Of a stretch of 64,000 bases of DNA, positions 51,711 through 63,748 are shown one piece after another. This DNA comes from Heloderma charlesbogerti (taxonomy: Eukaryota; Chordata; Lepidosauria; Squamata; Helodermatidae): assembly GCA_026122225.1 (NCBI GenBank), contig JANEZZ010002679.1, positions 186,001-250,000 on the forward strand, written 5' to 3'. Both the position numbers and the translations under genes were made by a program. The number at the start of each line of letters is the position of its first letter. The first letter of the stretch is position 1. The notes below the pieces were generated by a model, which had not been told where the DNA came from, ran no database searches, and was given only the letters and a program-made list of their open reading frames with translations.

Positions 51711-54040
51711 GGCAGTATTAAATTTGGACAGTCTCTGCTTAGCCTGTAGCCATGACCTCAGTAGCTGGTCTCACCCACCGGCCCATGGGCTAGCTCGCAC
51801 ATGCATGTGCACCCAAAACGGCGCTGAATTGTCATGCAGTTTGAGTTTCAACATGGAAGCTGCCATTTCAGGAGGCAAAATCTGCCTCCCGCTCTTGCAC
51901 ACGTTTTTCCCACAGTTGTTTGCAGCCACTGTCTTCCGCATTCTGCTGGTCCTCCAGTGCCATTTTTTTTAAGATTTGAAAGGACCTCCTCGCGGCATTG
52001 TTCCAGATAATCAGGGATCACAGAATCAATATAATGACATCAGGGAGCCACAGAGCTAATCAGATTTGACTACACAACAATATCACTGTATGACGATATC
52101 AAGGGGAATGGGATCCTTCCATTGCTATCCTAAGCTGCAGGGAAGGGAAGGATGCCTATATTTGTTGTTCCACAGCCAAGCCGACACTTCTTGCCTTGCC
52201 CCGTTGTGCTGGCAGTTTCATTACCCATCCATGCTGTGCATCACGTTTGTTCTAATCCAGCTTTACTTGTGCTTAGTTCTGCATGAGTAGTAGGGGCCGA
52301 ATGTGGATGAGGATGCGTGTTCAGACGCATACCTAGATGTGCATCTCATTGAAATTAACCCAGTGTAATCTATTTCATCTAGATGAAAGTACTGTCTATC
52401 CACACTGTCCTATCAATGAGATGTGGATTCAGATGTTCACCTAAGCAGCCTGCTATGGATTTCAGCAAGGGAACACTGGCCGCATTGCCTCAAGAGTAAG
52501 AATGTGTTTCCTCTTCCCCTCCGTGCAAACTATTTTTCACCCTTCTGCAAAGAGGAGAAAAATTGCCAAAAGGGTGTGTGCATTTTGCAAGGGGTGAAAA
52601 TGTTCATAAATGTCCATCTCCTCCTTCCACTCCCATTTCAGTGCTGCACTGTGCACATCACTTGATTTCACTACACTTGATTACAGTACACTTGGGCTTG
52701 CTTCACACATTTATGTGCATCGCTTGATGACTGAGACATCTAAGGCTGATTTGCAGGACCATCACAGGTAGCAGACTGCACAGACAGAACATTTGTGTCC
52801 CATGGCAGAGCTGAGAAATCCTATGATGGACATGTAGATGTGGTTTTGATGACTTATATGAAAGTGAAACTGGAATCCATTGAAAAGCATTAGACATGAC
52901 ACAAAGTAAAAGTTCTCTTTGTGGTGACATCTCCCCAATGTTCCATTGATGTCTACAAGGCACCTAGTCCACTACATTGCTTCAGCTCCCAGGCTGCTTT
53001 GCCAGAAGGAAAGAAAAAAAAATGATTGGGTTACACAAAATAATCATCGCATGTAAACTCCAACTTCTGTGTCATTCCAGCAGGAACAGCGAGTGCTAAC
53101 TTTGGTTGCTAGATCCTTGCACGTCTGCACCCTTCCCATTGTACCTCAGAAGGAGCTCACCTAGGAGGCTAAAGCATGACTCTAGAACTGATTTACAAGG
53201 AGAGGATCCAAGAGGCAAGCATGGGATACCAACAGGCACCCATATGGTTACATTTGAAGCTAATGACAAGTGGCTGTTGACATATACACTAGAATTCTCT
53301 CAGGGCCAAAACAGCCATTACTTTAAATGTATGACAAGCAGCTCTGTCTTCTTGTCATCTTTTACTCTAGAGTAGGTGCAGGTGGCTAATCCAATCCAGA
53401 TTGGATGAAAGCCCTCCTATCCCCTATATTAAGAACCTAATCCAGATCAGGGACCCTGCGCAAACTCTAAAGTAAAAAATAGAAACAAGAAAAAAAAAGA
53501 TGTAGCTGTTGGATATAGATGTAAAGTAATTCCTGTTTTGGTCCTTGTGGGGCCCCTTCTCACATGACCTTCTTAGCAAATCACATGTGGTCTGAGACAT
53601 AGGAGCCCTCCCTAAATACTGTCTGTTGTGTTTCTGTCTTTAACTGCATTTTCCTTCAAACTGTGCTAACACAGGAGTCTCAGAAATTTGAAGGTTAAGA
53701 AATTCACATGCACAGGGTGTAACTGAGCTCTGCCAGGGCTCCCACGTACCATTTTATGGTGGTTGCTTGTGCACTTTGAGTCTTACTCATATATGCAAAG
53801 AAATGACAGCCAGAGCAAGTGCCCCCACGACAGACTTCGCCATCATCCTGCTTCCTTTCAGCACACCCTCTCTTTACCTGCAAGGGGAGCCAGAAAGCGG
53901 TGAAGACCACAAGGGGGGGGGGACCGGGACTGTTCATACTTTGGTTTCTTTCAGGTTATTCTGCATCTGACTGGTAAAAACCATGCTGCCCTAAACAGTG
54001 GCAGAGGCTTTCTTTCTCTCCCTTCCTCCCTTCCTCCATC
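51711..54040. other. Unassigned region
   Basis: About 2.3 kb without a recognised gene. A hairpin lies at 52346-52430 (GCATCTCATTGA against TCAATGAGATGTG). A block at 52618-52660 (CCACTCCCATTTCAGTGCTGC) resembles 56761-56790. Confidence 0.4.
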
Positions 54041-54208
54041 TCCCTCTCACACACACACACACACACATAGACACACACACACACACACACATAGGAAATT
54101 TTATTGTTTTTGTGTGTTTTTATCTTGTATACTGCCTTGAGAAGGTTCCAGCCTTACAGAAGGATAATTTTAAATAAATAAAATAAGTGTGTGTGTGTGT
54201 GTGTGTGT
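54009..54208. repeat. Microsatellite cluster: CT-rich, (AC)n, (GT)n
   Basis: CT-rich 54009-54047, AC arrays 54047-54092, a LINE/SINE-like tail (ACTGCCTTGAGAAGG, AAATAAATAAAAT) 54093-54185, and a GT array 54186-54208. Confidence 0.9.
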
Positions 54209-54721
54209 AAAATTTGGTTACTCTTTAAAATGAACATAGAGACAGAGTCTGGAAAGCATTTAGAATGCTAAGAATAACCAGTTCCCATGAGCCTCTCTCT
54301 CTTCAGCCAAATAAACAGTAATTCTTCACAATGCTTTCTGAGCATTCCATGCTGCCATTTATTCACACGAACACATATGGTAGCTGTGCTTTTGATAAAA
54401 TGTTTTTTTTCCATCTCTATCTCAGGGATTTGGAGGAAATTGAGGCAATCTGCATTACAATGCATTGTTACTACAGTGAGGGATCACACAGATATTTTCT
54501 CACATTCAGCCTTTCTTAGCATAGCTCATGCAAGAGAGTCAGCATTTAAGCGTCATTTGAGAGAATAGCATATTCTTCCTTCTGAAATGTGCGTGTGGGG
54601 AAAACATTGGGGGGGGCACCCAGCCTACATGCCGCAGCCATGGCTCAAACTTGACTTCCAATTCGATTCAGGTCTGAGAATTCAGGTCACCTACTTTACT
54701 TCTTTTTTCTTTTTTGTTTGT

Positions 54722-54943
54722 TTGCTTGCTACATTTATATCTCGTCTTTCCTCCAAGGAAAATAAGGCAGGAGATGTCATTCTCATCACCCACTCCTAAT
54801 TTTTATCCTCACAACAGTCCTGTCGGGTAGGATAGGCTGAGAGATAGTGACTGGCCCAAAGACAACCATGCCTGAGCGGGGATTTGAACCTGGGTCTCCC
54901 CCGTCCTAATCCAACACTCCAGCCACCTGACTACACCACTAGA
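54722..54943 (-). mobile_element. tRNA-type SINE, reverse
   Basis: Family of 35499 and 63090. Tail TACATTTATATCTCGTC, body CCTCACAACAGTCCTGTCGG and GTGACTGGCCCAAAG, B-box complement GATTTGAACCTGGGTC, 5' end near ACACCACTAG. Confidence 0.78.
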
Positions 54944-55299
54944 GACAAAGTAGCAGGAGGAAGGAAGGATTTGAAAGAGAGAAGGAGCATGTACTATGTT
55001 GGTGCTTCAGCCATCCTACAACCAACCCTTTTCCCGTTCAACACCCTCTTCCCAGCTACTTGTCTTCATGAAATGGAAAATGAATGTCTGGAATTTTGGC
55101 TGGGGGAAAAAAAAAATGTAGTTGGGGTGGCAGGGTAGAGGTTGCATGGGAAAAGTATAGAGCAGGGGAAGGATTTCACAAAATTCTTGCACTTGATTTC
55201 CTCCCCACCCACCCCTCTTCATAATCTACCCCTACCACCACTTTGGCTCTTTTCAGCAGCAATCTGGGTTCTATGTCTGCCGCAGTAACCATCAGCCCT

Positions 55300-56013
55300 C
55301 AGTTACACGTTGTTGTTGTTTATTCGGTCAGTCACTTCCGACTCTTCGTGACCTCATGGACCAGCCCACGCCAGAGCTTCCTGTCAGCCATCGCCACCTC
55401 CAGTTCCCCCGAGTCCGTTACCTCCAGAATATCATCCATCCACCTTGGTTACTACGGGGTTACTACGTTACGGGGAATACCATTGCTTTAACTATGTGGA
55501 CCTTTGTTGTCAGTGTGATGTCTCTGCTCTTCACGATTTTATCAAGATTTGTCATTGCTGTCCTCCCAAGAAGTAAATGTCTTCTGATTTCCTGGCTGCA
55601 GTCAGCGTCTGCAGTAATCTTTGCACCTAGAAAGACAAAGTCTGTCACTGCCTCCACGTTTTCTCCCTCTATTTGCCAGTTATCAATCAAGCTGGTTGCC
55701 ATAATCTTGGTTTTTTTGAGGTTTAACTGCAACCCAGTTTTTGCACTTTCTTCTTTCACCTTCGTCATGAGGTTCCTCAGCTCCTCCTCGCTTTCAGCCA
55801 TCAAAGTGGTATCATCTGCATATCTGAGATTGTTAATGTTTCTTCCAGTGATTTTAACTCCAGCCTTGGCTTCATCAAGCCCAGCACGTCGCGTGATGTG
55901 TTCTGCGTACAGGTTGAATAGGTAGGGTGAGAGTATACAACCCTGCCGTACTCCTCCTTTCCCAATCTTAAACCAGCCCGTTGTTCCGTGGTCTGTTCTT
56001 ACCATTGCTACTT
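55300..56013 (-). mobile_element. RTE LINE, second lineage, reverse, internally deleted
   Basis: 3' end at left: TTGTTGTTGTTTATTCGGTC, GACTCTTCGTGACCTCATGG, CAGCCCACGCCAGAGC. Minus-strand coding 56005-55463 has RQGCILSPYLF, LRYADDTTLMAESEEELRNLM and FVFLGAKITADADCS. A gap near 55450 removes the C-terminal coding present at 61570-61850 and leaves a GTTACTACGGG duplication at the junction. An extra base at about 55960 breaks the frame (KGG-VRQGC). Confidence 0.88.
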
Positions 56014-56019
56014 AAAAGG

Positions 56020-56430
56020 CAGAATCCATGGTTTGGCAATGCCTTTATTAGGACTAACCAAAATGATACAAAAGATTGTGCAAGCTTTGGGGTTCTCCAG
56101 AAGACTTCATCAGGCTAAGTGGTTCAAGAGGTAGGGGGTGGGGGAAGAAACAGAAAAGTCCAAAAACAATTAGGCCAGATCTTGGGGCCATTAGATCTGT
56201 ATATAGGCCCAGTTCCAAAATGGTAATAGCAAACTGAATGAGTCACTGGTAGGTATTGCAGACAGGGATCAAATAATACCTAGCATTCTGGGACAAAGGC
56301 ACAGTGGTTGACCCCCATTTCCGAAAACATAAAGGCTGGCTGCAATTCAGACCCATCTCTTGCCCTGGCTGAGACACATAGGTCCCTGAGCAGAAATGAA
56401 GAGCAATGTGACAGTCTTTATATTGCAAAG
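56020..56430 (-). other. Possible Penelope-like element 3' part (tentative)
   Basis: On the minus strand GAAGTCTTCTGGAGAACCCC, AAAGCTTGCACAATC and TAATAAAGGCATTGCC resemble the GAAG...GAAAGCTTGC...AATAAAGG pattern seen in sauropsid Penelope-like tails. No coding or GIY-YIG motif is visible. Assigned from general appearance only. Confidence 0.3.
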
Positions 56431-57184
56431 CTACTTAATTTTAGGTGGTGTACTAGGTGAAAAAGTCCAATTGTGTAGTGGTTGGAGGGCATGGAATCCT
56501 CAGAATGTAAAGTCACTCTTCAGTTGTTAGAAAATGGTCTTCCTCTGGTGCTAGATTCCACCCTGAATTATCTGGAGGGGAAGGGAGCCTGGTGGGTGCC
56601 AAGCGAGGTGTCCGCAGGCACATTAGTGCCCACGGACACTATGTTGGGAACCCCAGTCTTAGACAGTTAGGTATCTTTTTAAGAGTCAAACATTTTCTCA
56701 GCCCTTTTGCTGTGATCCCCAAAGCATTAACAAATGGGAGAACCCTTTTTGTCACACCACTGCCACCTCCATTTCAATGCTGCACTACTCACCACATCAA
56801 GCCTGTTGTACCAAGAGGCATGTAGCTAGTAAGAATCATTTTTAAAAACCTCATATGGCATACATGAGCAACTTCTCTTTACTGCTGGTAATATCTGGCT
56901 AACCACACGAGTCACAAATAAGGACCGTAAATTACGTTTAAAAGGGATTGTAAAGAAAAGAAAATAATTTAATCTTTCAAGCTGACACTAAACACCATAG
57001 ATTTTTACAAAGAAGGCTTACAAAGCACAAAGATAGGACTGACTTGTACCAATTGTACCCTGTTGCAGCAGACGCTGTTCTGTTGCATTGGTCTTCTGTG
57101 CTAAACTGCACCGCATGAAAGTTCTGCGGACTTCAGCCATGGAAAAGAAGACAGAAATCTTATGTACATGTGCTAGAAAAGAGC
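56431..57184. other. Unassigned spacer
   Basis: Includes a short hairpin at 56606-56638 (GTGTCCGC ... GGACAC). Confidence 0.35.
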
Positions 57185-57262
57185 TCCTCACTCATATATA
57201 TTATAAATTTAAGGATATGAGATCCTCACTCATATATATTATAAATTTAAAGAATTTAAACA
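57185..57262. repeat. 38 bp direct tandem duplication
   Basis: CTCACTCATATATATTATAA at 57187 recurs at 57225 together with ATTTAA. Two nearly identical units of 38 bp. Confidence 0.85.
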
Positions 57263-57830
57263 TCACATTATGTGACTATAATGACTGAAAATGCAATTTC
57301 CAGCAGAATGTTTACACAGTTGTCTGGAAGTGCATTGTTTGCCCACTGTCCAAAGAATTTTTTTCCCATTCCACCCACGTAGCAGCGAGCAGAAAAATCC
57401 ACACAAAAACCACAGATGCACCAAAACTCAGAGCCCGCTTCTACTATTGCTCACTGTTTGATTTAAAAACATTACTTCAGGGCTTCTATCTGAGGAGGCC
57501 AGTTGTGATGGATGATAGGGACTGATAGAAAACATGCAAAACCTACTGTCATTGTGTGCTAAGGGATAAATAGATTTAAGAAGCAATCAGAAATAATGAG
57601 AAGAGGAAGGAGGCTGGTAAAACTAATGGGAATATTACACATCAGCCTTGAAAATAAGACTAAATTATATGGATCCATAGATCCACCCCTTTCCATAAGA
57701 TTGAGAGCTCATATTATTATGGATATTATCATTTCCATATGCAGATGGGGAAAATGAAAGCAATCTGTCCAAATCCACTGGGGGAATTTCAGCTAAGCCA
57801 AGAAAGGTCTTAGATCTCTCAGATCTGGAT
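57263..57830. other. Unassigned spacer
   Basis: No gene or repeat recognised. Confidence 0.4.
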
Positions 57831-58128
57831 GAACATAAGAACATAAGAAGAGCTGTGCTGGATCAGACCAAGGGTTCATCTAGTCCAGCATTCCATTCAC
57901 ACAGTGGCCAACCAGCTGTCAACTGGGTACCCACAAGCAGGGCATGAGCACAACAGTACCCTCCCACCTATGTTCCCCAGCAACTGGTGTACATAGGCTC
58001 ACTGCCTCTGGTTCTGGACGTAGCACATAGCCATCAGGACTAGTAGCCATCAATAGCCTTCTCCTCCATGAATTTGTTCAACCCCCTTTTAAAGCAATCC
58101 AAATTGGTGGCCATCACTACATTCTGTC
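57831..58128 (-). mobile_element. CR1 LINE 3' end, reverse (head-to-head pair, left member)
   Basis: Starts with two GAACATAA units (tail complement), then GGATCAGACCAAGGG, ending in ORF2 sequence (AAATTGGTGGCCATCACTAC). Faces the forward copy at 58157. Confidence 0.88.
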
Positions 58129-58156
58129 TAAGGCTGGAACTACATGTCATGCGAGC

Positions 58157-58785
58157 ACACTTGGAATACTGTGTACTGTTCTGTCACCAAACCTAAAAAA
58201 AGATATTTTAGAGCTAGAAAAAGTACAGAAAAGGGCAGCTAAAATGATCAAGGGGCTGGAGCATCTCTGCTATGAGGGAAGGTTAAAACAGCTGGGATTG
58301 TTTAGCTTGGAAGGAGGGTAAGGGGAGACATGATAGAAGTCTACAAAATTATGCATGGTGTGGAGAATGTGGATAGGGAGACTTTTTTCTCCCTCTCACA
58401 TAATAGTAGAACCCGAGGTAATCCCATGAAGTTGATTGGTGGGAGATTCAGGACAGATAAAAGGAAGTACTTCTTCACACAGCGCATAGTTAAACTATGG
58501 AATTCACTACCACAAGATGTAGTAATGGCCACCAACTTGGATGGAGTTAAAAGGGAATTAGACAAATTCCAGGTGGAGGTAGCTACTAGGTTTGAGTGCT
58601 GTGTGCTAACTTCAATACCTGAGGCAGTATGCCTATGTACACCAGTTGCTGGGGAATATGGGTGGGAGGGTGCTTTTACACTCATGTCTTGCTTGTGGTT
58701 TCCTGGGCAACAGCTGGTTGGCCACTGTGTGAACAGAATGCTGGAGTAGATGGACCCTTGTTCTGAACCAGCTGTTCTTATGTTC
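58157..58785 (+). mobile_element. CR1 LINE 3' end, forward (head-to-head pair, right member)
   Basis: Starts in ORF2 (ACACTTGGAATACTGTGTA), continues through the C-terminus and 3' UTR to a degenerate TTCTTATGTTC tail. 58330-58749 is open for [20 protein letters not shown] and [21 protein letters not shown]. The last 280 bp are an inverted repeat of 57831-58128. Confidence 0.88.
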
Positions 58786-59671
58786 ATTGTTCATGCAAGC
58801 TACAAGGCCACCACTGAATGTGCTACACCTATCTTGATTTCGTTACTTTGCTATATTTATATCCTGGCTTTCTTAGCCAACAGAAAAATTCAAGGTGGTT
58901 AACAAAAGAAATATAAATTCAATACAAATTAACAGGCCATTGGAAATGAGTTTGCTCCCTCTCCTGAAGAGTTCCTGGTTTCTGATGGAGTTCAAGAGAG
59001 AGGATTGCCATTTATGAATCACCAAGACAGAGGACAGAAATGGACAGCAATTTCCATAAAATTTGCATGTGCTAATTTATATGTATAGATGTAAATTTAG
59101 AAACAATTATTATAATTGAAATAGAAATACAGTATATCTCACCATAGAACGGAAGACTGTAACTAGGTGACCTACGTGCCTGCCTGCTCAGTCTGCTGTC
59201 CAGGTGTAAACTGTGGATGGGTGAGAGTTCTTATCATTCTTTATTTTCAGCTGGACTTTGACTGGACAGAGGACACCTTCGAATAGAGAATGGTCCTCCA
59301 GCAGCCCTTCAAATAGACAATGGTCCTCTGTAAAAGAGGACACATGACCATCCTACCAAGAGGGTAGTGACCAGGTGACAGTAGTTGAGCAAGCCAACAC
59401 AAAGGGCCTGACTCCCTCTCCAGTTGTGTGGTTATCTGCTGACAAAGTTCTCCCCTTCTCCTTTGACATGCAGGGACGTGTCAGAGCATCTTATCATTTG
59501 AACTTCCACACCAGCGGCAAGGAAAGTCAAAATGTGATAATGTCACATCATGGAGAGAGCATTGCAGCCTACATGTTATGGGGGAGAGGGGAAAAAGTCA
59601 ACAGAAGGTGCCATCCTCAGTGGCATCCCCCTGGTGAATATGAAAGGTAGTTCCAGCTTTAGAGGCCATTT
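58786..59671. other. Unassigned spacer
   Basis: A LINE-like tail relic (TTTATATCCTGGCTTTC, AAGGTGGTTAACAAAAG) at 58850-58920, and a short direct repeat (AATAGAGAATGGTCCTCC / AATAGACAATGGTCCTC) near 59285-59325. Confidence 0.4.
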
Positions 59672-60053
59672 TAAGGTCATCTCTACACCAGCCTAAAATC
59701 CTGCATTTTAAAAGGGACTTTCTGCTTCTGTTTTAAATGCAGGATCACAACTAACTCCCTTTACACACATTTCCTTCCCCCCTCCCCTTCTCCCCTGTAG
59801 CTGAGTCTTCCATGATCTTTCATTGATCTCACTCCTCTTCTTGCCACTTTAACTCTTTCCACAAAGGAAACTGAAGCGGAACACAAGGCGTAATTTGATA
59901 GCTCATTATCTGCTATCTATTAAAAAAACGGAACAAGGGCATTCAGTGCAGGAGATTTCTGGGATGATCACTGCATCATGTAAAGAGCCCACAAACTTCC
60001 GTGAAGGAGCAATCTAAATCGCAGGATAAAAGCCTGGTGTGAAGGAGTCCTAA
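59672..60053. mobile_element. PIF/Harbinger-like MITE with TAA duplication
   Basis: Element 59675-60050. Left end GGTCATCTCTACACCAGCC with AAATCCTGCATTTTA. Right end inverted: GGACTCCTTCACACCAGGC with TTATCCTGCGATTTA. TAA flanks at 59672-59674 and 60051-60053. 376 bp, non-coding. Different family from 49681. Confidence 0.75.
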
Positions 60054-60054
60054 G

Positions 60055-60488
60055 ACTTCTTGTAGCAGATGTTTTAAAAATAATAGGATGCTGTGATGCC
60101 CAACCTATCAGGGTAGAGAAAAGCAGAGCTGCCACATAAAACATGGTACCTGTTCAGCCTCATAAGCTAGGCAAAGAAGGAATTTGGTAGGGCAGTAAGA
60201 CTGGAAAGCAGCCAGGGTCAACAATTTTGTAGACCCAGTGCTGATATCATCAGGGCATGCCTATGTTGCAAGGAACTCCATGTATAAGGTTCCAGTCTTG
60301 ACTGCTGGCCACGATGCTCTAGAGACAGGAGTGGCAGGGAAGCAAGACAGGAGCAGCAGCCCTTCGCACACTTATCCTTACAGTCTGAAGTACCTCCTCT
60401 GGCACCTAAACCCCTGTAAGTCAGAGGGAAGAGGTTATCCAAGCTTCTCCCCTTTACTGTATTTTGGCTAAGTCCTTGTTCCCTACGG
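60055..60488. other. Unassigned spacer
   Basis: No feature supported. Confidence 0.4.
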
Positions 60489-60619
60489 CAGGGGTGTCGA
60501 ACCTCTGGTCCTCCAAATCTTGTTAGACTACAACTCCCATCATCCCTGACCTTTGGTCATACTGGCTGGTGCTGATGGGAGTTGAAAAACATCTGGAGGG
60601 CCACAGGTTCCCCACCTAG
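60489..60619. mobile_element. hAT-type palindromic MITE
   Basis: CAGGGGTGTCGAACCTCTGG, TACAACTCCCATCATCCC, GCTGATGGGAGTTG and CATCTGGAGGGCCACAGG. Family of 29483, with better preserved arms but no clear 8 bp duplication. Confidence 0.82.
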
Positions 60620-61435
60620 GGGTTCTTGTTAAAACTTTAGAATCCACAGATCCCTAGTAATAGCCTTTCTTTACCCTAGAAGAGGCCCTTGTACCTGTTT
60701 TGTCACAGGGCTCAGATTAACATCTACCCCCACTCTAGGGTGGGAGACAAAGGCCACTATCCCTCTTGCCCAACAGATGCACATCCACAACCATATCAAG
60801 ATGCTCACAGTGGCCCCTGGAACCAGCTTTTGGTTCCTTTTCCATGGCCACAATTGATGTGCTCAACTAGAGCCAGGTGGGGGCTTCTAGTTTTAAAGAT
60901 TTCCTTTCCCTGCATGAGGTCTAGGAGCCTCATCCATTCACATGGCCAGATTTTCAAGGTTTTTCTCTTCCATTTGTCAGTATTATTTGAAACTGCTGTT
61001 ATGCACCATGCATCATCCTATGTTTTTGTCATGCAGAGTGTTTCTCTCTGGGCTTCAAGTTCATGAGAACATTCACATATTGTTAACTTTTCTGTTTGAG
61101 GGTTGGTCCATATAGTGGTACTATATCCACAGAGGTCCTGGTTTCTTAAAACAAAATTCTGTGCAATGCCAGGGACTCTCAGGCAGCATCACACAGAGAC
61201 AAACTTGACTGTGTGTGAATTGTCTCCTAGTGGTGGTGCATAAGAATACATTCACCTGGGAGTCATCCATCAGTGGACTCTTGTCTACACAGATCTGGAA
61301 AACACAGATGCTTCAACTACTGTGCCATGAGCAGGGAAGAAAATGTTATTTCCTACCAATGGAATAACTGCATTAGTTTTCTTCCTGTATGCTCAGAACC
61401 CAAAATAGAATGTGTGTACCAGCTCAAGTAGAATT
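60620..61435. other. Unassigned spacer
   Basis: The 125-codon forward frame at 60689 has no domain signature. Confidence 0.4.
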
Positions 61436-61912
61436 TTGTTGTTGTTTATTTGGTCAGTCACTTCCAACTCTTCGTGACTTCATGGACCAGCCCACGCCAG
61501 AGCTTCCTGTCGGCCGTCGCCACCTCCAGCTCCCCCAAGGTCAAGTCCATCACCTCCAGAATATCATCCATCCACCTTGCCCTTGGTCGGCCCCTCTTCC
61601 TTTTGCCTTCCACTTTCCCTAGCATCAGCATCTTCTCCAGGGTGTCCTGTCTTCTCATGATGTGGCCAAAGTACTTCAGTTTTGCCTTTAAGATCATTCC
61701 CTCAAGTGAGCAGTCTGGCTTTATTTCCTGGAGTATGGACTGGTTTGATCTTCTTGCAGTCCAAGGCACTCTCAGAATTTTCCTCCAGCACCACAGTTCA
61801 AAAGCATCGATCTTCCTTCGCTCAGCCTTCCTTATGGTCCAGCTGGAGCAGCCATAGGTTACTATGGGGAATACCATTGCTTTCACTATGCGGACCTTTG
61901 TTGTCAGTGTGA
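61436..61912 (-). mobile_element. RTE LINE, second lineage, 3' end, reverse
   Basis: TTGTTGTTGTTTATTTGGTC, CAGCCCACGCCAGAGC and CACCTCCAGAATATCATCC at the 3' side. Minus-strand frame 61916-61458 codes the C-terminal part: FPIVTYGCSSWTIRKAERRK, FELWCWRKILRVPWTARRS, KYFGHIMRRQDTLEKMLMLG and GRPRARWMDDI. 5' truncated just after the RT thumb. This frame is intact over 150 codons. Confidence 0.9.
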
Positions 61913-62388
61913 GCATTTATTATAGCACATTTGGAGCATCCAGGGTACTTCACATACATTAGTCCTGTGCAGGTACTCAAGGTATTCACATAAGCATAAA
62001 GTGTGGAGTGGGGGCAGAGCCAGCCTATCTCCAACATTCCTGCATGTGCCAGAGCCAGCCACAACCTTCCTGAGCAGGAAGGTCTGAAGGGGGATTCTAA
62101 GCATGTCCTGCTGAAAATCTTCCCTGTAATTGTGGGAAGGTGAGAGGTGGAGCCAGCAGGAATGGGGATGTTAGGGGCAGGGCTGATGAGACTGCCTCTC
62201 CCCACCACCACCACTGTATACCCACATACACATTCTTTGAATGCTTCCACAGAACTACTAACGTGTTGCAATCCTGTCAGGTGGGTCACCATATTGCAGA
62301 AGCAGCACTGGAGGAGAGAAAACAGTGGCTTGCCTAAAGCCGCCATAATGGATTTGCAGACATTAGATCCAGTGTAATGTAGTACACA
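61913..62388. other. Unassigned spacer
   Basis: No gene supported; the 174-codon reverse frame 61822-62346 lacks domain character. Confidence 0.4.
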
Positions 62389-62392
62389 GAAG

Positions 62393-62492
62393 TGCCTTCC
62401 TCAATCTGGTACCCTCCAGATGGGTTGGAGGTCATGGGAGGAATTATGGGAGGTGCAGTCCACATTTGGAGGGCACCAGGTTGGAGAAGCCT
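62393..62492. mobile_element. hAT-type palindromic MITE, related subfamily
   Basis: CCTTCCTCAATCTGG, TACCCTCCAGATGGG, CACATTTGGAGGGCACC and GGTTGGAGAAGCCTGG: arms resemble 29483 and 60489 but with CCTTCCTCAA ends. Confidence 0.65.
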
Positions 62493-62673
62493 GGAACAGA
62501 ATGACTGACTAGAACCAGGAATCCCTTGGCTCAAGTCCCTGCTCAGCCATGCAGTTTCCTGTGTGACCTTGGGCCAGTCTAGTTCACAGTTTTTGCGAGG
62601 ATAAAAGACCACCCCCTGGGGGGGAGACACAACACCATGTATGAAGGAAGGATCTTTTATTATTAATTAAAAG

Positions 62674-62675
<2 letters not shown>

Positions 62676-62704
<29 letters not shown>
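62676..62704. repeat. (AAT)n microsatellite
   Basis: About nine AAT units. The reverse frame across it encodes an Ile run, an artefact. Confidence 0.95.
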
Positions 62705-63089
62705 GCAGATGAGGAGAGACTTGAATCAAGTACTTCCAGGCTCACATGCACTGTACTCATTGCCACTATGCTAGACCACTTCTTAAGGAGGAAAGAATCT
62801 CCTGGTGGATCTCCCATTAAACTGGCAATGGAAACACACACACCCAATTTTTTGTTCTTATTATTTATGCTAGCACTCCACTGAACCCGCAAATTATAAA
62901 AGCACCGAATGGTCCATTTCACACATTATACAGCAGCCACCTGGGTTTGCCACCGAATGTATACTAGTCAGCAGGGAGCTTTGCACAACCCCACCTTTCT
63001 CCTAAGTGAATCTGAGCAATATATGCATCTTCAACGCCCTGCTCTCTCCACTCAGACATTATATTATGCTTCCTTTTGAATAAGTTGTT

Positions 63090-63345
63090 TTATTTTTTTA
63101 TTTTTTATTTATTTATTGCATTTATACCCTGCCTTTTTTCCTCTTTCAAGGAACCCAAGGCGGCTTACATTCTCCTCCTCCTCTCCATTTTATCCTCACA
63201 ACAACAACCCTGTGAGGTAGGTTGGGCTGAGAGTCTGTGACTGGCCCGAAGTCACCCAGTGAGCTGCCATGGCCAAGTGGGGACTAGAACCGGGATCTCC
63301 CAGCTCCCAGTCCAACACTCTCGCCACTGCACCACACTGGCTTTT
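63090..63345 (-). mobile_element. tRNA-type SINE, reverse, best-preserved copy
   Basis: Minus strand: AAAGCCAGTGTGGTGCAGTG at the 5' end (63345), B-box-like GGTTCTAGTCCCC, CACTGGGTGACTTCGGGCC, CTCACAGGGTTG with GAGGATAAAATGG, AAGCCGCCTTGGGTTCC, then an AATAAATAAATAAA tail. Copies at 35499, 48962 and 54722. The head is tRNA-like but of uncertain isotype. Confidence 0.82.
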
Positions 63346-63479
63346 TAAAAGAACAATAGCTTAGTTAAGGCCAGTCCTGAACATAGAAAATGATATGACA
63401 GTCCATTTCATGTTAATTCCACAGGTTTTTAAGAAACAATTATGAGATAAAGGTCATCATCTTCCTACCCATGTTAAGT

Positions 63480-63748
63480 ATGACCTAGTTATCACTGAGC
63501 TAAAGCCATGCCTAGGCTGTACCACTTCAGACTGTGCAGGTGGGGGATCACATAGATTGAATGATGCTGATCCATACAGAAATATTCCCTCACGATGTCA
63601 GGAAGACGGTTCGCTTAGAACTCTTCCCCCTGACATCCAATTTTTTGTTTGGAAGATTTTTGGATGGACGACCATGTGACCCTCCACCTTCAGCCTAAAG
63701 AGATACAGCCCAGACACAGATTTACCATCTCAGTGAGAGGACTAGGCC
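63480..63748. mobile_element. Inverted-repeat MITE, family shared with 9719-10023
   Basis: Left ACCTAGTTATCACTGAG, TAGGCTGTACCACTTCAG and GGATCACAT. The right side, inverted, is GCCTAGTCCTCTCACTGAG, TGTCTGGGCTGTATC and GGGTCACAT. Inner hairpin GATGTCAGGAAGA against CCCCCTGACATC. Clearer arms than the other copy. No target duplication fixed. Confidence 0.72.

Noticed and set aside
60689..61066. 125-codon forward frame
   Set aside because: No domain, overlapped by another open frame on the reverse strand, and no splice or start context.
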